Shown piece by piece: positions 32,741 to 44,089 of a stretch of 64,000 nucleotides of DNA (the stretch's first letter is position 1; the number at the start of each line of letters is the position of its first letter). Source of the DNA: Ursus arctos (Eukaryota > Chordata > Mammalia > Carnivora > Ursidae); the NCBI RefSeq assembly GCF_023065955.2, contig NW_026622997.1, forward strand, positions 16,596,001 through 16,660,000, in the 5' to 3' direction. Position numbers and translations under genes: made by a program. The notes under the pieces are model-generated. The model had not been told where the DNA came from. It ran no database searches and saw nothing but the letters and a program-made list of their open reading frames with translations.

Positions 32741-33115
32741 AAAATATAATCTATGCTAGGAAAAGTAGGAAAGTGTAAACATCTGTATAGTATAGGAGTC
32801 CCAGAGAGAGAAAAAAAATATGTATATACATAAATATATTTATATATAATTTAATCAAGGGAAAGTAGAAACGTAGAAAATAAAAAACAAAAGAAAATAT
32901 GGTAAATAAAAAATGATAGAAAAAAGCATTCACAATAAATATAAATGAAATAAATTAAGATCAAAAGATAAAGCACCTCAGACTGAATTAAAAACAAGAC
33001 AAAATACAACTCAGCAATATAGTATATGAGATATATTTACAATAAAAGAATATTATATGACTGAAAATAAGGGGATAAGTTACCAGGTAAATATGAATTA
33101 AAAGAACACATTGTA

Positions 33116-33620
33116 TATATGGACCACATCTTTTTATCCATTCATCTGTTGAAGGGCATCTCGGCTCCTTCCACAGTTTAGCTATTGTGGACAATGCTGC
33201 TATGAACATTGGGGTGCATATGGCCCTTCTCTTCACTACGTCTGTATCTTTGGGGTAAATATCCAGTAGTGCAATTGCTGGGTCATAGGGTAGCTCTATT
33301 TTTAACTTTTTTGAGGGACCTCCACACGGTTTTCCAAAGTGGCTGTACCAACTTGCATTCCCACCAACAGTGTAAGAGGGTTCCCCTTTCTTCACATCCT
33401 CTCCAGCATTTGTTGTTTCCTGCCTTGTCGATTTTTGCCATTCTAACTGGCATAAGGTGGTATCTCAATGTAGTTTTGATTTGAATTTCCCTGATGGCTA
33501 ATGATTTTGAACATTTTTTCATGTGTCTGTTAGCCATTTGTATGTCTTCATTGGAAAAGTGTCTGTTCATATCTTCTGCCCATTTTTTGATTTGATTATT
33601 TGTTTCTCATGTATTGAGTT
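33116..33620 (-). mobile_element. LINE-1 ORF2 C-terminal part, inverted (twin-primed copy)
   Basis: On the minus strand the frame shows LINE-1 ORF2 peptides: [40 protein letters not shown] and, after a frameshift, [11 protein letters not shown] and CPSTDEWIKRCGPYI. Reading ends in L1 DNA GGTCCATATATACAATG at the left edge. It directly adjoins a plus-strand LINE-1 3' end (33621-33723), and the pair is enclosed by one target-site duplication. It is a 5'-inverted LINE-1 insertion and non-functional. Confidence 0.92.
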
Positions 33621-33723
33621 TGAGCACTGGGTGTTATACGCAAACAATGAATCATGGAACACCACATCAAAAACTAATGATGTATTGTATGGTGACTAAC
33701 ATAACATAATAAAAAATTTTTAA
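33621..33723 (+). mobile_element. LINE-1 3' end of the same insertion
   Basis: TGAGCACTGGGTGTTATACG, AACAATGAATCATGGAACACC, AACTAATGATGTATTGTATGG and ACATAACATAATAAAAAATT form the 3' UTR and A-tail. AAAAGAACACATTGTA at 33100-33115 and 33724-33739 is the perfect 16-bp duplication enclosing both LINE-1 parts. The sequence is close to the recent carnivore LINE-1 consensus as I remember it, so this is one of the younger insertions. Confidence 0.93.
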
Positions 33724-33739
33724 AAAAGAACACATTGTA

Positions 33740-34030
33740 GCTATTTTAATATTAGTCAAAATGAAATTTAAGACAAAATTCTTAGGCATCAAAGAGAGAT
33801 ATTATTTACTGTAAGAGAGAAAATTGAGCAAGGCTCCAAAATGATCTGGAATATAACTGCATCCAACTATGTAGTCTTAAATAAATAAAGGAAAACTGAT
33901 ACAGATTAATCAACTCATGGTTGAATATTTTAATAGCCCCTTTCCAGAGTAGATTAGATAGATCATGCAGATAAAAAATGAAAAAGACTTGACACAATTT
34001 ATAGTTATAAATTATAGGTATATAATTTAA

Positions 34031-34075
<45 letters not shown>

Positions 34076-34485
34076 TACCAAGCACATGCCAAATAGTCAC
34101 AGTGATTGACTATGAATTAGGCAAGAAAGAGCCTCAAAAAATTCTAGAGAATCAATGTTATATAGATTATATTTTCTGATCATAATGTAATAAAATTAGA
34201 AAGTAAAAACAAAATGAAGTTCAATCTGAAAAGTCAAAATAGTTATATCCAGTTCCAAGATATTAATTCAATTCAACAGACATTTATTAAGCATCTACTA
34301 ACTTGCAGTCCTTGGATATCCACAGAGCCCAATAATGCCCATTGAGATATGGGAAAAACATAACTTATTTATATTTTTTTCATACTTTTTAAAAAAAATT
34401 ATGCTTGCATATATTTTATAATGTACATAATTAATATGTTGGTATAATACTTCAAGCAAATAATGCATAAAAGTAGTAATACATG
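33740..34485. other. Unassigned AT-rich DNA with a microsatellite
   Basis: No gene. Contains the AC microsatellite at 34033-34072 and a short CAACAGACATTTATTAAGC word (34276) seen in old L2/MIR-type repeats. Confidence 0.45.
34033..34072 (+). repeat. AC dinucleotide microsatellite
   Basis: About twenty uninterrupted AC units. Likely polymorphic. Confidence 0.98.
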
Positions 34486-34489
34486 TTAT

Positions 34490-34960
34490 ATATTTTTATT
34501 AGTTCCCTAGAGTTGCTGTAACAAATTACCATAAATTGGACAGCTTCAAACAACAGAAATTTATTCTCTCAAATTCTGAAGGCTAATGTCCCGAATCAAG
34601 GTGTTGGCAGGACCATGCTCCCACAGAAAGCCATAGGGGAGAATCTTTTCTTACATCTTCCTACCTTCCAGTGATTGCGGGCAACCCTTGGTGTTCCTTG
34701 GTTCCCAGCTATAACACTCTAATCTGTCTCATCTTCACATCACCTTTTCCCCTCCATGCATGTGTCTGTGTCCCCCAGGCTCCTTCTCTTTGTAAGGACA
34801 CCAGTCATTGGATTTAGGGCCCACCCTAATCCAGTAGGAACTCAACTTGATTACATCTACAACGACCTTATTTCCAAGTAAGTTTACAGTCACAGGTACT
34901 AGGGGTTTGGACTTCAATATGTTTTTCTGGGGACACAAGTCAACTCACGACCTTTTTTTT
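34490..34960. repeat. Ancient interspersed repeat, unnamed family
   Basis: TTATTAGTTCCCTAGAGTTGC, TGTAACAAATTACCATAAATTGG, ACAACAGAAATTTATTCTCTC, AAGGACACCAGTCATTGGAT, GGGCCCACCCTAATCCAG and GGACACAAGTCAACTCACG are the ordered landmarks of a very common mammalian repeat (CTAGGGCTGC.TAACAAA type). I am confident that it is a dispersed repeat but do not name the family. Confidence 0.65.
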
Positions 34961-35183
34961 AAGGTTCTAAAGTAGCACAGAGGAAAAGGGGTCATATCCA
35001 GATGAGGGAATCATGAAAGCCTTTGTTAAAGAGGTGATGTTTGTCTTGAGCACTGAGCACCATTTCATCCAAAGACACGAACACTCTATAGAATGTATTC
35101 GTGGCACAGATACAGAGCCCAGGGAAGGGTCAGGAACATTGAATCTGGTTTGGTTTAGAGTTATGGATAGAAAAATAAGATGA

Positions 35184-35385
35184 GGGGCGCCTGGGTGGCA
35201 CAGCGGTTAAGCGTCTGCCTTCGGCTCAGGGCGTGATCCCGGCATTGTGGGATGGAGCCCCACATCAGGCTCCTCTGCTATGAGCCTGCTTCTTCCTCTC
35301 CCACTCCCCCTGCTTGTGTTCCCTCTTTCACTGGCTGTCTCTATCTCTGTCAAATAAATAAATAAAATCTTAAAAAAAAAAAAAA
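35184..35385 (+). mobile_element. Can-SINE, panda-type young subfamily
   Basis: GGGGCGCCTGGGTGGCACAG, CTTCGGCTCAGGGCGTGATC, ACATCAGGCTCCTCTGCTAT, GGCTGTCTCTATCTCTGTC, AAATAAATAAATAAAATCTT and a long A-tail. AGAAAAATAAGATGA at 35169-35183 and 35386-35400 is a perfect 15-bp duplication. It is among the youngest-looking insertions here. Confidence 0.97.
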
Positions 35386-35842
35386 AGAAAAATAAGATGA
35401 AATCACATTGCAGAATCCCTTGGAAACCAGAAGGAAGATTTTATTTTGTTGTTGCTTTTGTTTTCTGGATTGTTTATTTCTTTATTTTCTTTATTGGTGG
35501 CAATAGAGAGCCACTGAATGTTTTTGAGACTCTTATTCTGGTAGCAGTGTGTATACAATGGATGGGAAGATGGATAGACAGGAGATACAGGGAAATGCTT
35601 TTAAATATCTAGGCCAAGGAGAAATAAAGACCTAAAGCCTCAGTATCTATGAGAATAGGAAGGACGAAACTGATTTGAGGACTATTACCAATGTAGAAGA
35701 AATAACCTGGGAAGTGATTGTATTGATAGACAAGTTGGAAGAAGTCAAGGGGCTTGAGTAATCAGGAGGCCAATAAAAATGGTCATGAAAATAGAGGAAT
35801 CAAAAGGAAGGTAGAAATTGTTTTTGTAAGAATTTGAGGTTG

Positions 35843-36057
35843 GGGCACCTGGGTGGCTCAGTCAGTTAAGTGCCCAACTCTCGATTTTAGCTCAGGTAAT
35901 GATCTCAGGGTCATGAGATAGAGCCCTGCATTGGGATCCACTCTGGGCATGGAGTCTGCTTGAGGTTCTGTCTCTCCCTCTCCTTCTGCCCCTCCCCCTG
36001 TTCATGCTCTCCATCTCTCTCTCTCTCAAATAAATAAGTAAATCTTAAAAAAAAAAA
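35843..36057 (+). mobile_element. Can-SINE
   Basis: GGGGCACCTGGGTGGCTCAG, TTTTAGCTCAGGTAATGATC, GGGTCATGAGATAGAGCCC, CTTCTGCCCCTCCCCC and CAAATAAATAAGTAAATCTT. GAATTTGAGGTTG / GAGTCTGAGGTTG (about 35830 and 36059) is a 13-bp duplication with two differences. Confidence 0.94.
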
Positions 36058-36071
36058 TGAGTCTGAGGTTG

Positions 36072-37540
36072 AAATTCTGATGTATTTAGATTTAGGACAG
36101 TCCCAACAAGGATGTCAGACAGGAAAATGGAGACGGTTCTGAGTTCCCATATGACATCCAGTTTAGAGGTATAATTGGGAGAGTCATCTGCCTAAATCAA
36201 GGACAACTAAAGCTCTACAAGTCTATTTGCTCTCAAGGAAGAAAGTAGCAAAGAAAGCAGAGATGGGGTGGGATGGAGTTGGAGGTCTTGATTTAAATGC
36301 TTATTTTTTTAGTTATCTTCCATATCCTTCAACAGATTTTACAAATGCAATTGCTGAAGGATGAGTTTGTAGCAGAACAGGCCTTTCCTCTGCAATATAC
36401 TGCTTTTCCCCTGCTCATATGCTCACTTTTTAATTCTTTGCCTATTAGGCCAGCTAATGTCGAGCTAATTGAAATGGGTAGCCACAGAGAATTCTGGGGT
36501 ACATCCGAATTTTGAATAAATACCTTTAAAGATTCAGGAACACACACACAAACACAAATATAGCAAGCATTGTGTTAGGAGCTGGGATGTATGAGGGACC
36601 CTAAGCCTTAAGGAACCTCTAGTTTAATGAGGAAACTTTAAATCATGTAGGGGAGAAATATTAAAGTGGAACTGAAGGGGTCTGATGAATGAATGGATAG
36701 CCAGGTCTCATTATTTAGATAATGATTAGACATTTTTCTTTTAATGAGTTTGGTGGTGATGCAAAAGAGAGGGGGGAAACCAGCAGTAGCTTGTAGGTTG
36801 AGCAGGATAAAAGAAAAAATCATGTTTTTAGTGATGAGGAGCATGTAGGAATGATTACTCAGAAGAAAGGGCTCAGGAGAAAGGGAGTTGGAAATTCATA
36901 TGACAGAAAGGGTAACTGAAAGTGTGGGGTCAGAAGTAGGCACAAGAAGATGGGGCTGGAGCGCCAGCCCAATGCTGAGCTTCAGTCTTCTTTCTGGAGA
37001 GGAAGAGAAAGTGCGGGAAGACAGGTGGGGTAGCAGACATTGGATAGCCAATTAATAATAGCGCTGGACTTTAAAGATAAGGAATCTTCAACATGCAAGT
37101 AAAAAGATCAAGGGGGAAAGAATCAGACTGGATCTCAGACTTTGCCACAAAAGTTTTGCCCCAAAATCCTTGAAGAAAGGGAGCATGACCGAAGAATTAT
37201 ATACCCACCCAAGGTGTCTTTCATATATAAGGACAAGTATTTTGGAACACGCAAAGAACTCAGGGACTATAGTCCCAGATAGACTGCATAAAATGAATTA
37301 AGAAACGATTGCAGAAGAGAAGCTAATGAAAAGTGTGTTTAAAAGCAACTGACACATAAGTGAATATTTTTATACTATACCTATGAAACATTTAGAGTTA
37401 AATTCAACTTTGTTTCCTGGCCCAGAAAACTACATACGAAAAAATTTACTTCTTTGGAAAAGATGTGTTCCAAACCAATTTTTAAGTAAAATTTGTTAAA
37501 CAAATTCATTCTGAGGTTGGAGACTGCCTGGCTGTAAAGC
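36072..37540. other. Unassigned non-coding DNA
   Basis: No gene. Words such as GCATTGTGTTAGGAGCTGGG (36565) suggest short L2/MIR-type debris; the rest is unplaced. Confidence 0.4.
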
Positions 37541-37555
37541 CAAAAATAGCTTGTA

Positions 37556-37747
37556 GGGGGCGCCTGGGTGGCACAGCAGTTAAGCGTCTGCCTTCGGCTC
37601 AGGGTATGATCCCGGCGTTCTGGGATCAAGCCCCACATCAGGCTCCTCCACTATGAGCCTGCTTCTTCCTCTCCCTCTCCCCTGCTTGTGTTCTCTCTCT
37701 CGCTGGCTGTCTCTATCTCTGTCGAATAAATAAATAAAATCTTTAAA
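37556..37747 (+). mobile_element. Can-SINE, panda-type young subfamily
   Basis: GGGGCGCCTGGGTGGCACAG, CTTCGGCTCAGGGTATGATC, CCGGCGTTCTGGGATCAAGC, GGCTGTCTCTATCTCTGTCG and AATAAATAAATAAAATCTTT. AAAAATAGCTTGTA at 37542-37555 and 37748-37761 is a perfect 14-bp duplication, part of which could be A-tail. Confidence 0.96.
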
Positions 37748-37764
37748 AAAAATAGCTTGTAATA

Positions 37765-39075
37765 TTATTGAGTTAATATGTGATTGATACAATATATTAC
37801 TTCAATTTCCAACCTTACTCTTAGCAAGGGAATGAACGATGACAGCAATATAAAAGTTTGACTTAAATAAGACTATGTTGAAATTTGCCTTTAAAAAAAA
37901 TTTTTTTTAAGCTTCCTAGTCCCTTCTGTATTTCAGGAAATCTCTATCTTGTAAGTTTTTCTGAGAGGCAAAGTCACCTCCTAATGAGTGCAGGAAACAC
38001 CAGGGCTCTACTAGAGATAGCTTGAGCCCCTAGCCAATGCTTGAGCCATCAAATGTAGCCACTCAAGACTGAATGAGGAGCTAAAGATGAAAAGATGTGC
38101 CTGCAGAAGGTTTTGTGGTGGGCAACATCAAAGGCAAGAACTGCATTGCCTTTCCAGGAGCCACCTACTCTCCAGGGCTGGGGCGGCAGGGACCCAGCCT
38201 ATCAGATTGTTTAGCGGTGAGAGTAGCAGTGCCCCTACCTGATCCATTGCAGGTCTCAACTGCAGTAAGACAGTGGCCATGGCCCTAATTCTGACCTCCT
38301 GCCCAACTACCCTTTTATCTGCCACCATGGACCCTGGATATTCACAGACAGGTCTGTGGAATACATGCATATACATACAGCATAGGAGGAAAATTTTAGA
38401 GTTCAAGTATCGTATTATTTCACTTAACACAACTTTCCAGTTGTATTTCCCGTTATTACCATGCTCCGCAGCCTAGATGACTTATCTCCTGTACTTGTCC
38501 CCTTTCAAGTTCCTGATATTCCTTGCCTGATATGACATTTCTCTTTCTCACCAATGACTTCAGCTTTTTGAAGATTTATCCCCCTTATAAAACTAAACCA
38601 AAGGAGCCAACTGCTTCAGTGTCCATGGCTGCACAGGTTTATTGGGAGAGAAGCCCATTTGTACTTTCGATGGGTGGTAGCTTCCTGCTGGTTCCTAGGT
38701 GCTGAGAACACTGACCATCTCTCAGAGAGCAAGGAGGGCCAGCTTTGACTTGAACTGAGTATACTTGTTCCCTACCTAGTGGTGAAGGGTAGAGGACATC
38801 CTTCCACCCAATTTTGCGAATCTCTTCCTAGTGTGCTTTCCTACTACCTTTCTTTCTTTTCTCATGGTGATTCCCTCTCCAAAGTGCCACCCCGAAATAA
38901 AAACCTTGTATGTCATTAGCTGATGCATGGCCTACTGGAATGAGCAAAGAGTTAGCTTTTTTTTTTTTTTTCAAATAACTACATTTTTTATTGTTGTTTT
39001 TTGTCTTATTACACACGAAAGAGGACCCACATTAGACGGTGCTCCAGAGCCCATTTCTACTAGCTAGACAGACCT
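37765..39075. other. Unassigned non-coding DNA
   Basis: No gene. Open frames on both strands at 38.1-38.5 kb are short and without motifs. A T-run lies at 38959-38972. Confidence 0.45.
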
Positions 39076-39079
39076 CTTG

Positions 39080-39230
39080 CTATACTCCTCAAGTTCCCAC
39101 TTAAATGCCAGGCCCTCCTTAGTGCATTGACTAAATCCTCGCCTGCCCATTTCACATCCTTACTACATTCAATTCCTTCCTTTGCGTTGCCACATCAGTT
39201 GATGCTTCTCTTAAAGCAATCACTTATACT
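39080..39230 (+). repeat. Possible L2 LINE fragment
   Basis: CTCAAGTTCCCACTTAAATGCC with GCCCTCCTTAGTGCATTGAC recalls L2 (CAGGTCTCAGCTCAAATGTCACCTCC..). Weak. Confidence 0.3.
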
Positions 39231-39439
39231 CAGGTGCAATGACAAATGATGTATTCTTTTATATCTTTCCTAGTCTTTCCTCTTTCCTATACTTTAAGTT
39301 ACTGAAAGAAACTAACAACCAAAGATGTTCAATCACTAATGGAGTGCTTGCTTGTTCAGGCACTGCACTTGGCTTTGATCATCCAAAGACGAAAGCAACA
39401 GATTCTGACCTCCAGGAATTCAAAATCTAGGGGGAGAGT

Positions 39440-40380
39440 GAGAAGGAAACAGCACAAGGCATTATTGTCCATTTAGACAAAAAGAAACATGCAAGCTATG
39501 GGATCTCCTAGGATCCCATACCAGATGGGTTTGGGGAGCAGGGAGGATAGAACTGCAAAAAAACTTCCTAAGGAGGTAGGACTTCAAGTCATTCCTAAAG
39601 CATGAGAATATCAAAATGGGGGGAGGAATGGAAAGGACTTTGCAAGTGGAGGAAGAATATGAGCGAAACCAGAAAAGCATAAAGTGATCAGTGTGTGCAG
39701 AACACGGGGATTTCAGTGTCCTTCAAGTGTGAAATACAGAGGTGAGGCTTGCAGGGGTGTGGTGGCCAGATTGCAGAGGGACACATATGGCATGTTAAGG
39801 AGTTTGGGATTCATTTGGAAGGTCCTGGAAAGACAATGAAGAATCAAGTGGTTTAATATTTTGGATAGATCCCTCCATTGCCTTTGCAAAAGTTGGATTT
39901 GAGAGGGAAAATACCAAAGGCTGGTAAAATGATTAGGAGGCTGGTACAATACTGCCCACCACACAGTATCTGTTCCAGGATAGAGGTTGTAAGGTAAGGG
40001 AGGACATGATGGGTTGAAGAAACAATTACACAGTAACAAATTGATTAGGTTTGGAGATTTATTTTCTGTGGGGGATTAGAGGGAGGGAAGAGTCAAGGCT
40101 GCTCCCATGTTTTGTTGCCTAGGAGAGACTGTCAACCTAGAGGAAACACAGGGAGCCAACAAAGATGAGGATGACAGTATGGGACCAGTTGAGTTTAACT
40201 GTAATGGAGTAGATACATAGCTGGAAGTTAGATCATTAGGTCCACCCTGACTTAGTAAACGGCTGAACTTCAGGAGAAACTTCTGTGCTAGTAAGATTTG
40301 GGATTCACCAGCACCCAGCAGGTGGTTGTACACATGAGAATGGGCATTACTGTAGGGAGATAATGAGAAGAGAAAAAACA
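39440..40380 (+). repeat. Candidate unnamed old repeat
   Basis: AGGTCCTGGAAAGACAATGAAG, GATTAGGAGGCTGGTACAAT, AGAGTCAAGGCTGCTCCCATG and AACATTT-like words follow the order of the same unnamed dispersed family suspected at 35-36 kb (GTTAGGAGGCTATTGCAAT...AGTCAAGGATGACTCCAAGG). It explains why the longest open frame in the window (minus, 40076-40591) is probably not a gene. Confidence 0.4.
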
Positions 40381-40384
40381 CCAG

Positions 40385-42470
40385 GTTGGCACTAGAACAA
40401 GGTATACCAGCTATAATGATGGGCAGGAAACAAAGCCTTCCACAGAACATGCAGACAAGGCATTCAGAGATGCATGGGGGAAACAAGAAAGCAGAGATTT
40501 GAAGTGAGGGTGGGGGGCTACCATGCACAACCAGATAAGGACTGAACACATGCCCTGAATCTGACAACACATGAGGAACGTGCAGGGACACAGGCTAGAA
40601 GCCAAATCTCAGAGAGCTGAGCAGTGCCTGCGAGGTGTGAAAGTGGCAAGACCAGCAAAGGCAATTCTTTTAAGAAGCTTAGCTGCTGAGGGATGCAAAA
40701 TGAATGGATGATAGAGAGGACCAGAAATCTTGGCAGTTGATACAAAATCAGCTCTGCATAGTTCAATATGGCATGTCCGCAATCGCCCACAGCCCCACCT
40801 GAGCACAATTGTCAGAGCCACCGCTTGACCCCTGACCTTCGGCCATCCCTCAGATCATGGGACACGGTCAATGGCAGGTGTTCTCAAGATGGATCAAGCT
40901 GGTGAACTGATGTGGATGGTTAAGCAACTGTCTGGCGAAACTGATTAAAACAGATAGCCCAAGCACATGTGCATTTTAAGTTTCCTTCAGTCAGCGTTGC
41001 TATAAGGATGAACCGTGAGGCTAATGGCTTCCCTTCTCTGCTAAGGCATTTCCCACAGACAGTTTTTCATGAAAACCAGGCAAAGAGGCAATTAGAGAAA
41101 CCATGGGCTATATAAAAAGGCTTTTCTGTCTGTCTCCCAGCATCTGCCTACCTACCCCTGCATGGATTGCTCACGCTACTGTTCATTCTCTTCATCACCC
41201 TATTTTGAGACCAATTTACAGATGCTGTCACACCAACTGATGTTTGGTGGTAAAAGTCATTTTTTCTGCTTCAGTCCAGCCTTTTCTTACCAGCATTCGT
41301 AATGAGCATCTGGATCTCCTTCGGTATCAAAGGATGTGGGGAGACGTGCCAAGTGATAGCCTGAAGACACCCATCCCAGTAGAATGGGTTTTGTTTTATT
41401 TTTTAATTGCCAGGTTTGCAAACACGTTAGGGTCACTGGGACTATGTTCTATCAACTTCGAAATCCAGGGTTTTCAAACTCTGAAACAAAGGCCAAGGTC
41501 CTGTGTGAGAAACTAGCTGGACAAAAATATTCTCTCTTTTCCCTACTCTGACAAGCAGGCAGCCTGGGGTGAATGCTGGGGATTGCGTTCCATTGTCCAC
41601 CAGGGATCCTTCTTGGTTGCTTTCCGTGGGTAGTGACAGAAGCTAGCCTGAAGTAGGAAGTGGGTGAGAAGGTTTTGTCTACACTGGAAGCAGAGGCAGT
41701 TTATCAGAGTCCTTTGCTCCTATACTTAAATTTGCTTTCTTAGTGATCAGCACACCGTCTTATTTCAAGAATGCATTCTCCAATTTCTCCATTTAGGTTG
41801 TAGACTTACCTGTCTCACCTGTCGGGAATTGCCTGAAGGGTTACTTGACTTCTCAGTAACCTACTTCCTATCACCACAGGGATCGCAGGCTGAGAGAGTG
41901 ACAACTCTGAATGGCCATCATGTGCTACCTGATGAAGAAATACAGAAAAATTTGTATGTAAAATACATGCAACTTGTGTCTCAAGGGAGAGAGGACACTT
42001 TGAAATTTGTTGATTTTTCCCCCCTTGGTTGGCTCAAGTCCTCATGTGTTACGAAGGACAAGAAATGTCAATCCCTCTGGTTTTCGTTGCTGGAGCAACA
42101 AAGAACAGCAAGGCTCCCGGCAGGGTCTCCTGGCCCATCAGGCTCTGGCTGTGCAGAGACTCATCGCCAGACAAACACCCACCAGAGCCAGCCCTGCCAC
42201 AAATGATGGTGTTCCAAGCAAAGATTAAATTGTGGTCATCCCCCACCCCTAGACACACACACATACCCCTCCCCACTTCCACTCCAAATCCCAGCTGTCT
42301 TCCAAATATGGGAAGCCCAGATTGCATTACTAGATGCAAAAAGTATGTTTTAACCTGTAATGCCAGCAGCAGTAGGATCCCAGCACCCAGTGCATAGGAA
42401 AGGGGACAGGACTTCTGCTCAACTATGAATGCAGGCACACGTCCAAGGGATGATTTAAGAAGGGTTGGGA
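40385..42470. other. Unassigned, less repetitive DNA
   Basis: About 2 kb with the fewest recognisable repeats. Overlapping frames up to 129 codons occur at 41.8-42.4 kb on both strands, with no motif known to me. The TATA-like element at 41108-41121 lies here. Confidence 0.45.
41108..41121 (+). promoter_or_regulatory. TATA-like element (candidate promoter)
   Basis: CTATATAAAAAGGC fits a strong TATA box. TTTTCATGAAAA, a 12-bp palindrome, lies about 40 bp upstream, and a pyrimidine-rich CTGTCTGTCTCCCAGC lies 25-30 bp downstream where initiation would fall. In AT-rich DNA such a match can be chance, and no gene follows. Confidence 0.2.
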
Positions 42471-42473
42471 ACA

Positions 42474-42600
42474 GGGGTGTCTGGGTGGCTCAGTGGGTTA
42501 GGCATCTGACTCTTGATCTCAGTTCATGTCTTGATCTCAGGGTCATGAGTTCAAGCCCTGTGTTGGGCTCCATGCGCATGGAACCTACTTAAAAAAAAAA
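42474..42600 (+). mobile_element. Can-SINE, short older subfamily
   Basis: GGGGTGTCTGGGTGGCTCAG, CATGAGTTCAAGCCCTGTG, TTGGGCTCCATGCGCATGG, AACCTACTTAAAAAAAAAA with no CT tract. GTTGGGAACA at 42464-42473 and 42602-42611 is a perfect 10-bp duplication. Confidence 0.93.
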
Positions 42601-42611
42601 TGTTGGGAACA

Positions 42612-43100
42612 AAATATGCAGAAGAAAGATCAATAAGAAAAACAAAATGGAAAACAATTCACAAAGATTTAAGAGAAGGAGTGTACTTTCCAATTGTGAA
42701 ATTGAAACTGTAGCCCTGTTTTGAAGACCATGTTCCTTACCTGGCACAAGAAGGCATGGAAGGTGATGGTCAAGCATGATAAAGGCCCTTGTGTGAGTGT
42801 CCCATCAGAGGAAGCAACAATAACAATCAGAGTAACCACAAAAAGACACCCAGAAATGGAGCGGAAGCATGAGAGAGCTAACAACTGACCATCGAGCACT
42901 CCAGCAATAAGTGTCCCTTCTGTGGAGATTTTAATAAGGATGACTTCAGTGCAATATGAAGCAGAGGAGAAAGTAGGAACTGGAAATTTGAATATATGCA
43001 GGAGGTGACAAGAAAGTAAAGGCTGTGGGTTGTGAACAAGTACTCTGTCTGGAGACACGTTGAAAAGCCAGAGATGTTACCAAAGTTCAAAAACATAGAG
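42612..43100. other. Unassigned DNA
   Basis: No gene. Antisense frames of 129 and 72 codons overlap here without motifs. Confidence 0.45.
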
Positions 43101-43103
43101 AAA

Positions 43104-43320
43104 GGGACACCTGGGTGATGCAGTTGGTTAACCCTCCAACTCTTGGTTTCAGCTCAGGTCATGATCTCAGGTTCTGAGATAGAGCCCCATGTTGGGCTCC
43201 ACACTCAGCCTGGAGTCTCCTTGAAGATTCTCTCTCACCCTCTCCCTCTGCCCTTCTCCCCACTCTCTCTCTTTCTCTCATTCTAGCTCTCTAAAATAAC
43301 TAACTAAATCTTTAAAAACA
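43104..43320 (+). mobile_element. Can-SINE
   Basis: GGGACACCTGGGTGATGCAG, TTTCAGCTCAGGTCATGATC, GCCCCATGTTGGGCTCCAC, CT-rich DNA and AAATAACTAACTAAATCTTTAAAAA. No convincing duplication. Confidence 0.93.
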
Positions 43321-43324
43321 CAAC

Positions 43325-44085
43325 ACACAGGGAAGAGTGTGAGGTAAGAGAGAGCTGATGTGAGGGGACAAAGGAGCAGCAAGGTGGATGAAAGTGAGGA
43401 TAGGTAGAGGGAGAGAGTACAAGATAGGTTGGGGTCTGCATGGAAGATGAGCAGGAGCTGGAAGGAAAAACACAGGAGGACAGCTTTGAAGAGGAAGTCC
43501 CTGATTTACGGTCAAGTCTTGGGAATCTGGTTAATGAGTTAGTGATGGATAATAGTTAACTAACTATAACAATGCCCTTTGAAAAATTTTAAAATGCAAT
43601 AGTAAATGGCAGGAAAAAACATGCACTCTAATTTTTTAAAGTGATCAGGAAAAAAAGCAGTAATGGGGAATAGGAGATCTTATCTTGCTCCCAGCTCTCG
43701 TGACCTGAATGTCACATAGCTCCCCAAGTCTACTGCTGTTGCTTCGTTTGTTAGTCATCCGTTAAATGACTTGAACAGATTTAATTATATGTCATAAGAG
43801 GCAATGAAGCCATTATATAATATAGCCCATTTGTATTTTTTTTCTCCTCCACAGCTTCTGAACACAGAGATTGATTTTTTTAGTAAAGCTGATTCACCTA
43901 GATGTAGCCTTCTGGTGACATCATCCCACAGGACTCCAGTTCCACCTGCTTTATTACCCAGCCTCCCAATCTTTATTCTAGTCATAGGTCCCAGAAGGCA
44001 AGAATAAGAGGGAGGCAAGGAAGAAATAAGAGGAAACACTTCTAACTCCAATGCCTGTCGCTAGAGGGCAATTCTGGAAGCCAGG
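43325..44085. other. Unassigned DNA
   Basis: No gene or repeat family recognised; purine-rich at 43325-43500. Confidence 0.45.
44051..44070 (+). promoter_or_regulatory. CTCF-like motif (candidate)
   Basis: GTCGCTAGAGGGCA resembles a CTCF core (CCACTAGAGGGCA) with two differences at its 5' side. Visual match only. Confidence 0.2.
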
Positions 44086-44089
44086 AGAT

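Larger units (their letters stand above)
34965..36250 (+). repeat. Candidate unnamed old repeat, interrupted by SINEs
   Basis: Outside the SINEs at 35184 and 35843, AGAGAGCCACTGAATGTTTTTGAG, GGAGGCCAATAAAAATGG and GTTCCCATATGACATCCAG recall a dispersed family with words such as GCCACTGGAGGGTTTTGAGC. Similar fragments may occur at 39.6-40.4, 44.1-44.6 and 52.8-53.1 kb. Assignment needs a library search. Confidence 0.35.

Noticed and set aside
32988..33570. Minus-strand frames of 135 and 95 codons
   Set aside because: Not an independent gene: both translate the C-terminal ORF2 of the inverted LINE-1, separated by a frameshift.
40076..40591. Longest open frame in the window, 171 codons on the minus strand
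   Set aside because: Low-complexity Ser/Leu/Pro-rich product with no known motif, antisense to a candidate old repeat, with other frames open beside it. Best explained by chance.
41829..42438. Overlapping frames of 122-129 codons on both strands
   Set aside because: Several frames are open at once on opposite strands, which reflects composition. No motif, supported splice structure or homologue known to me.
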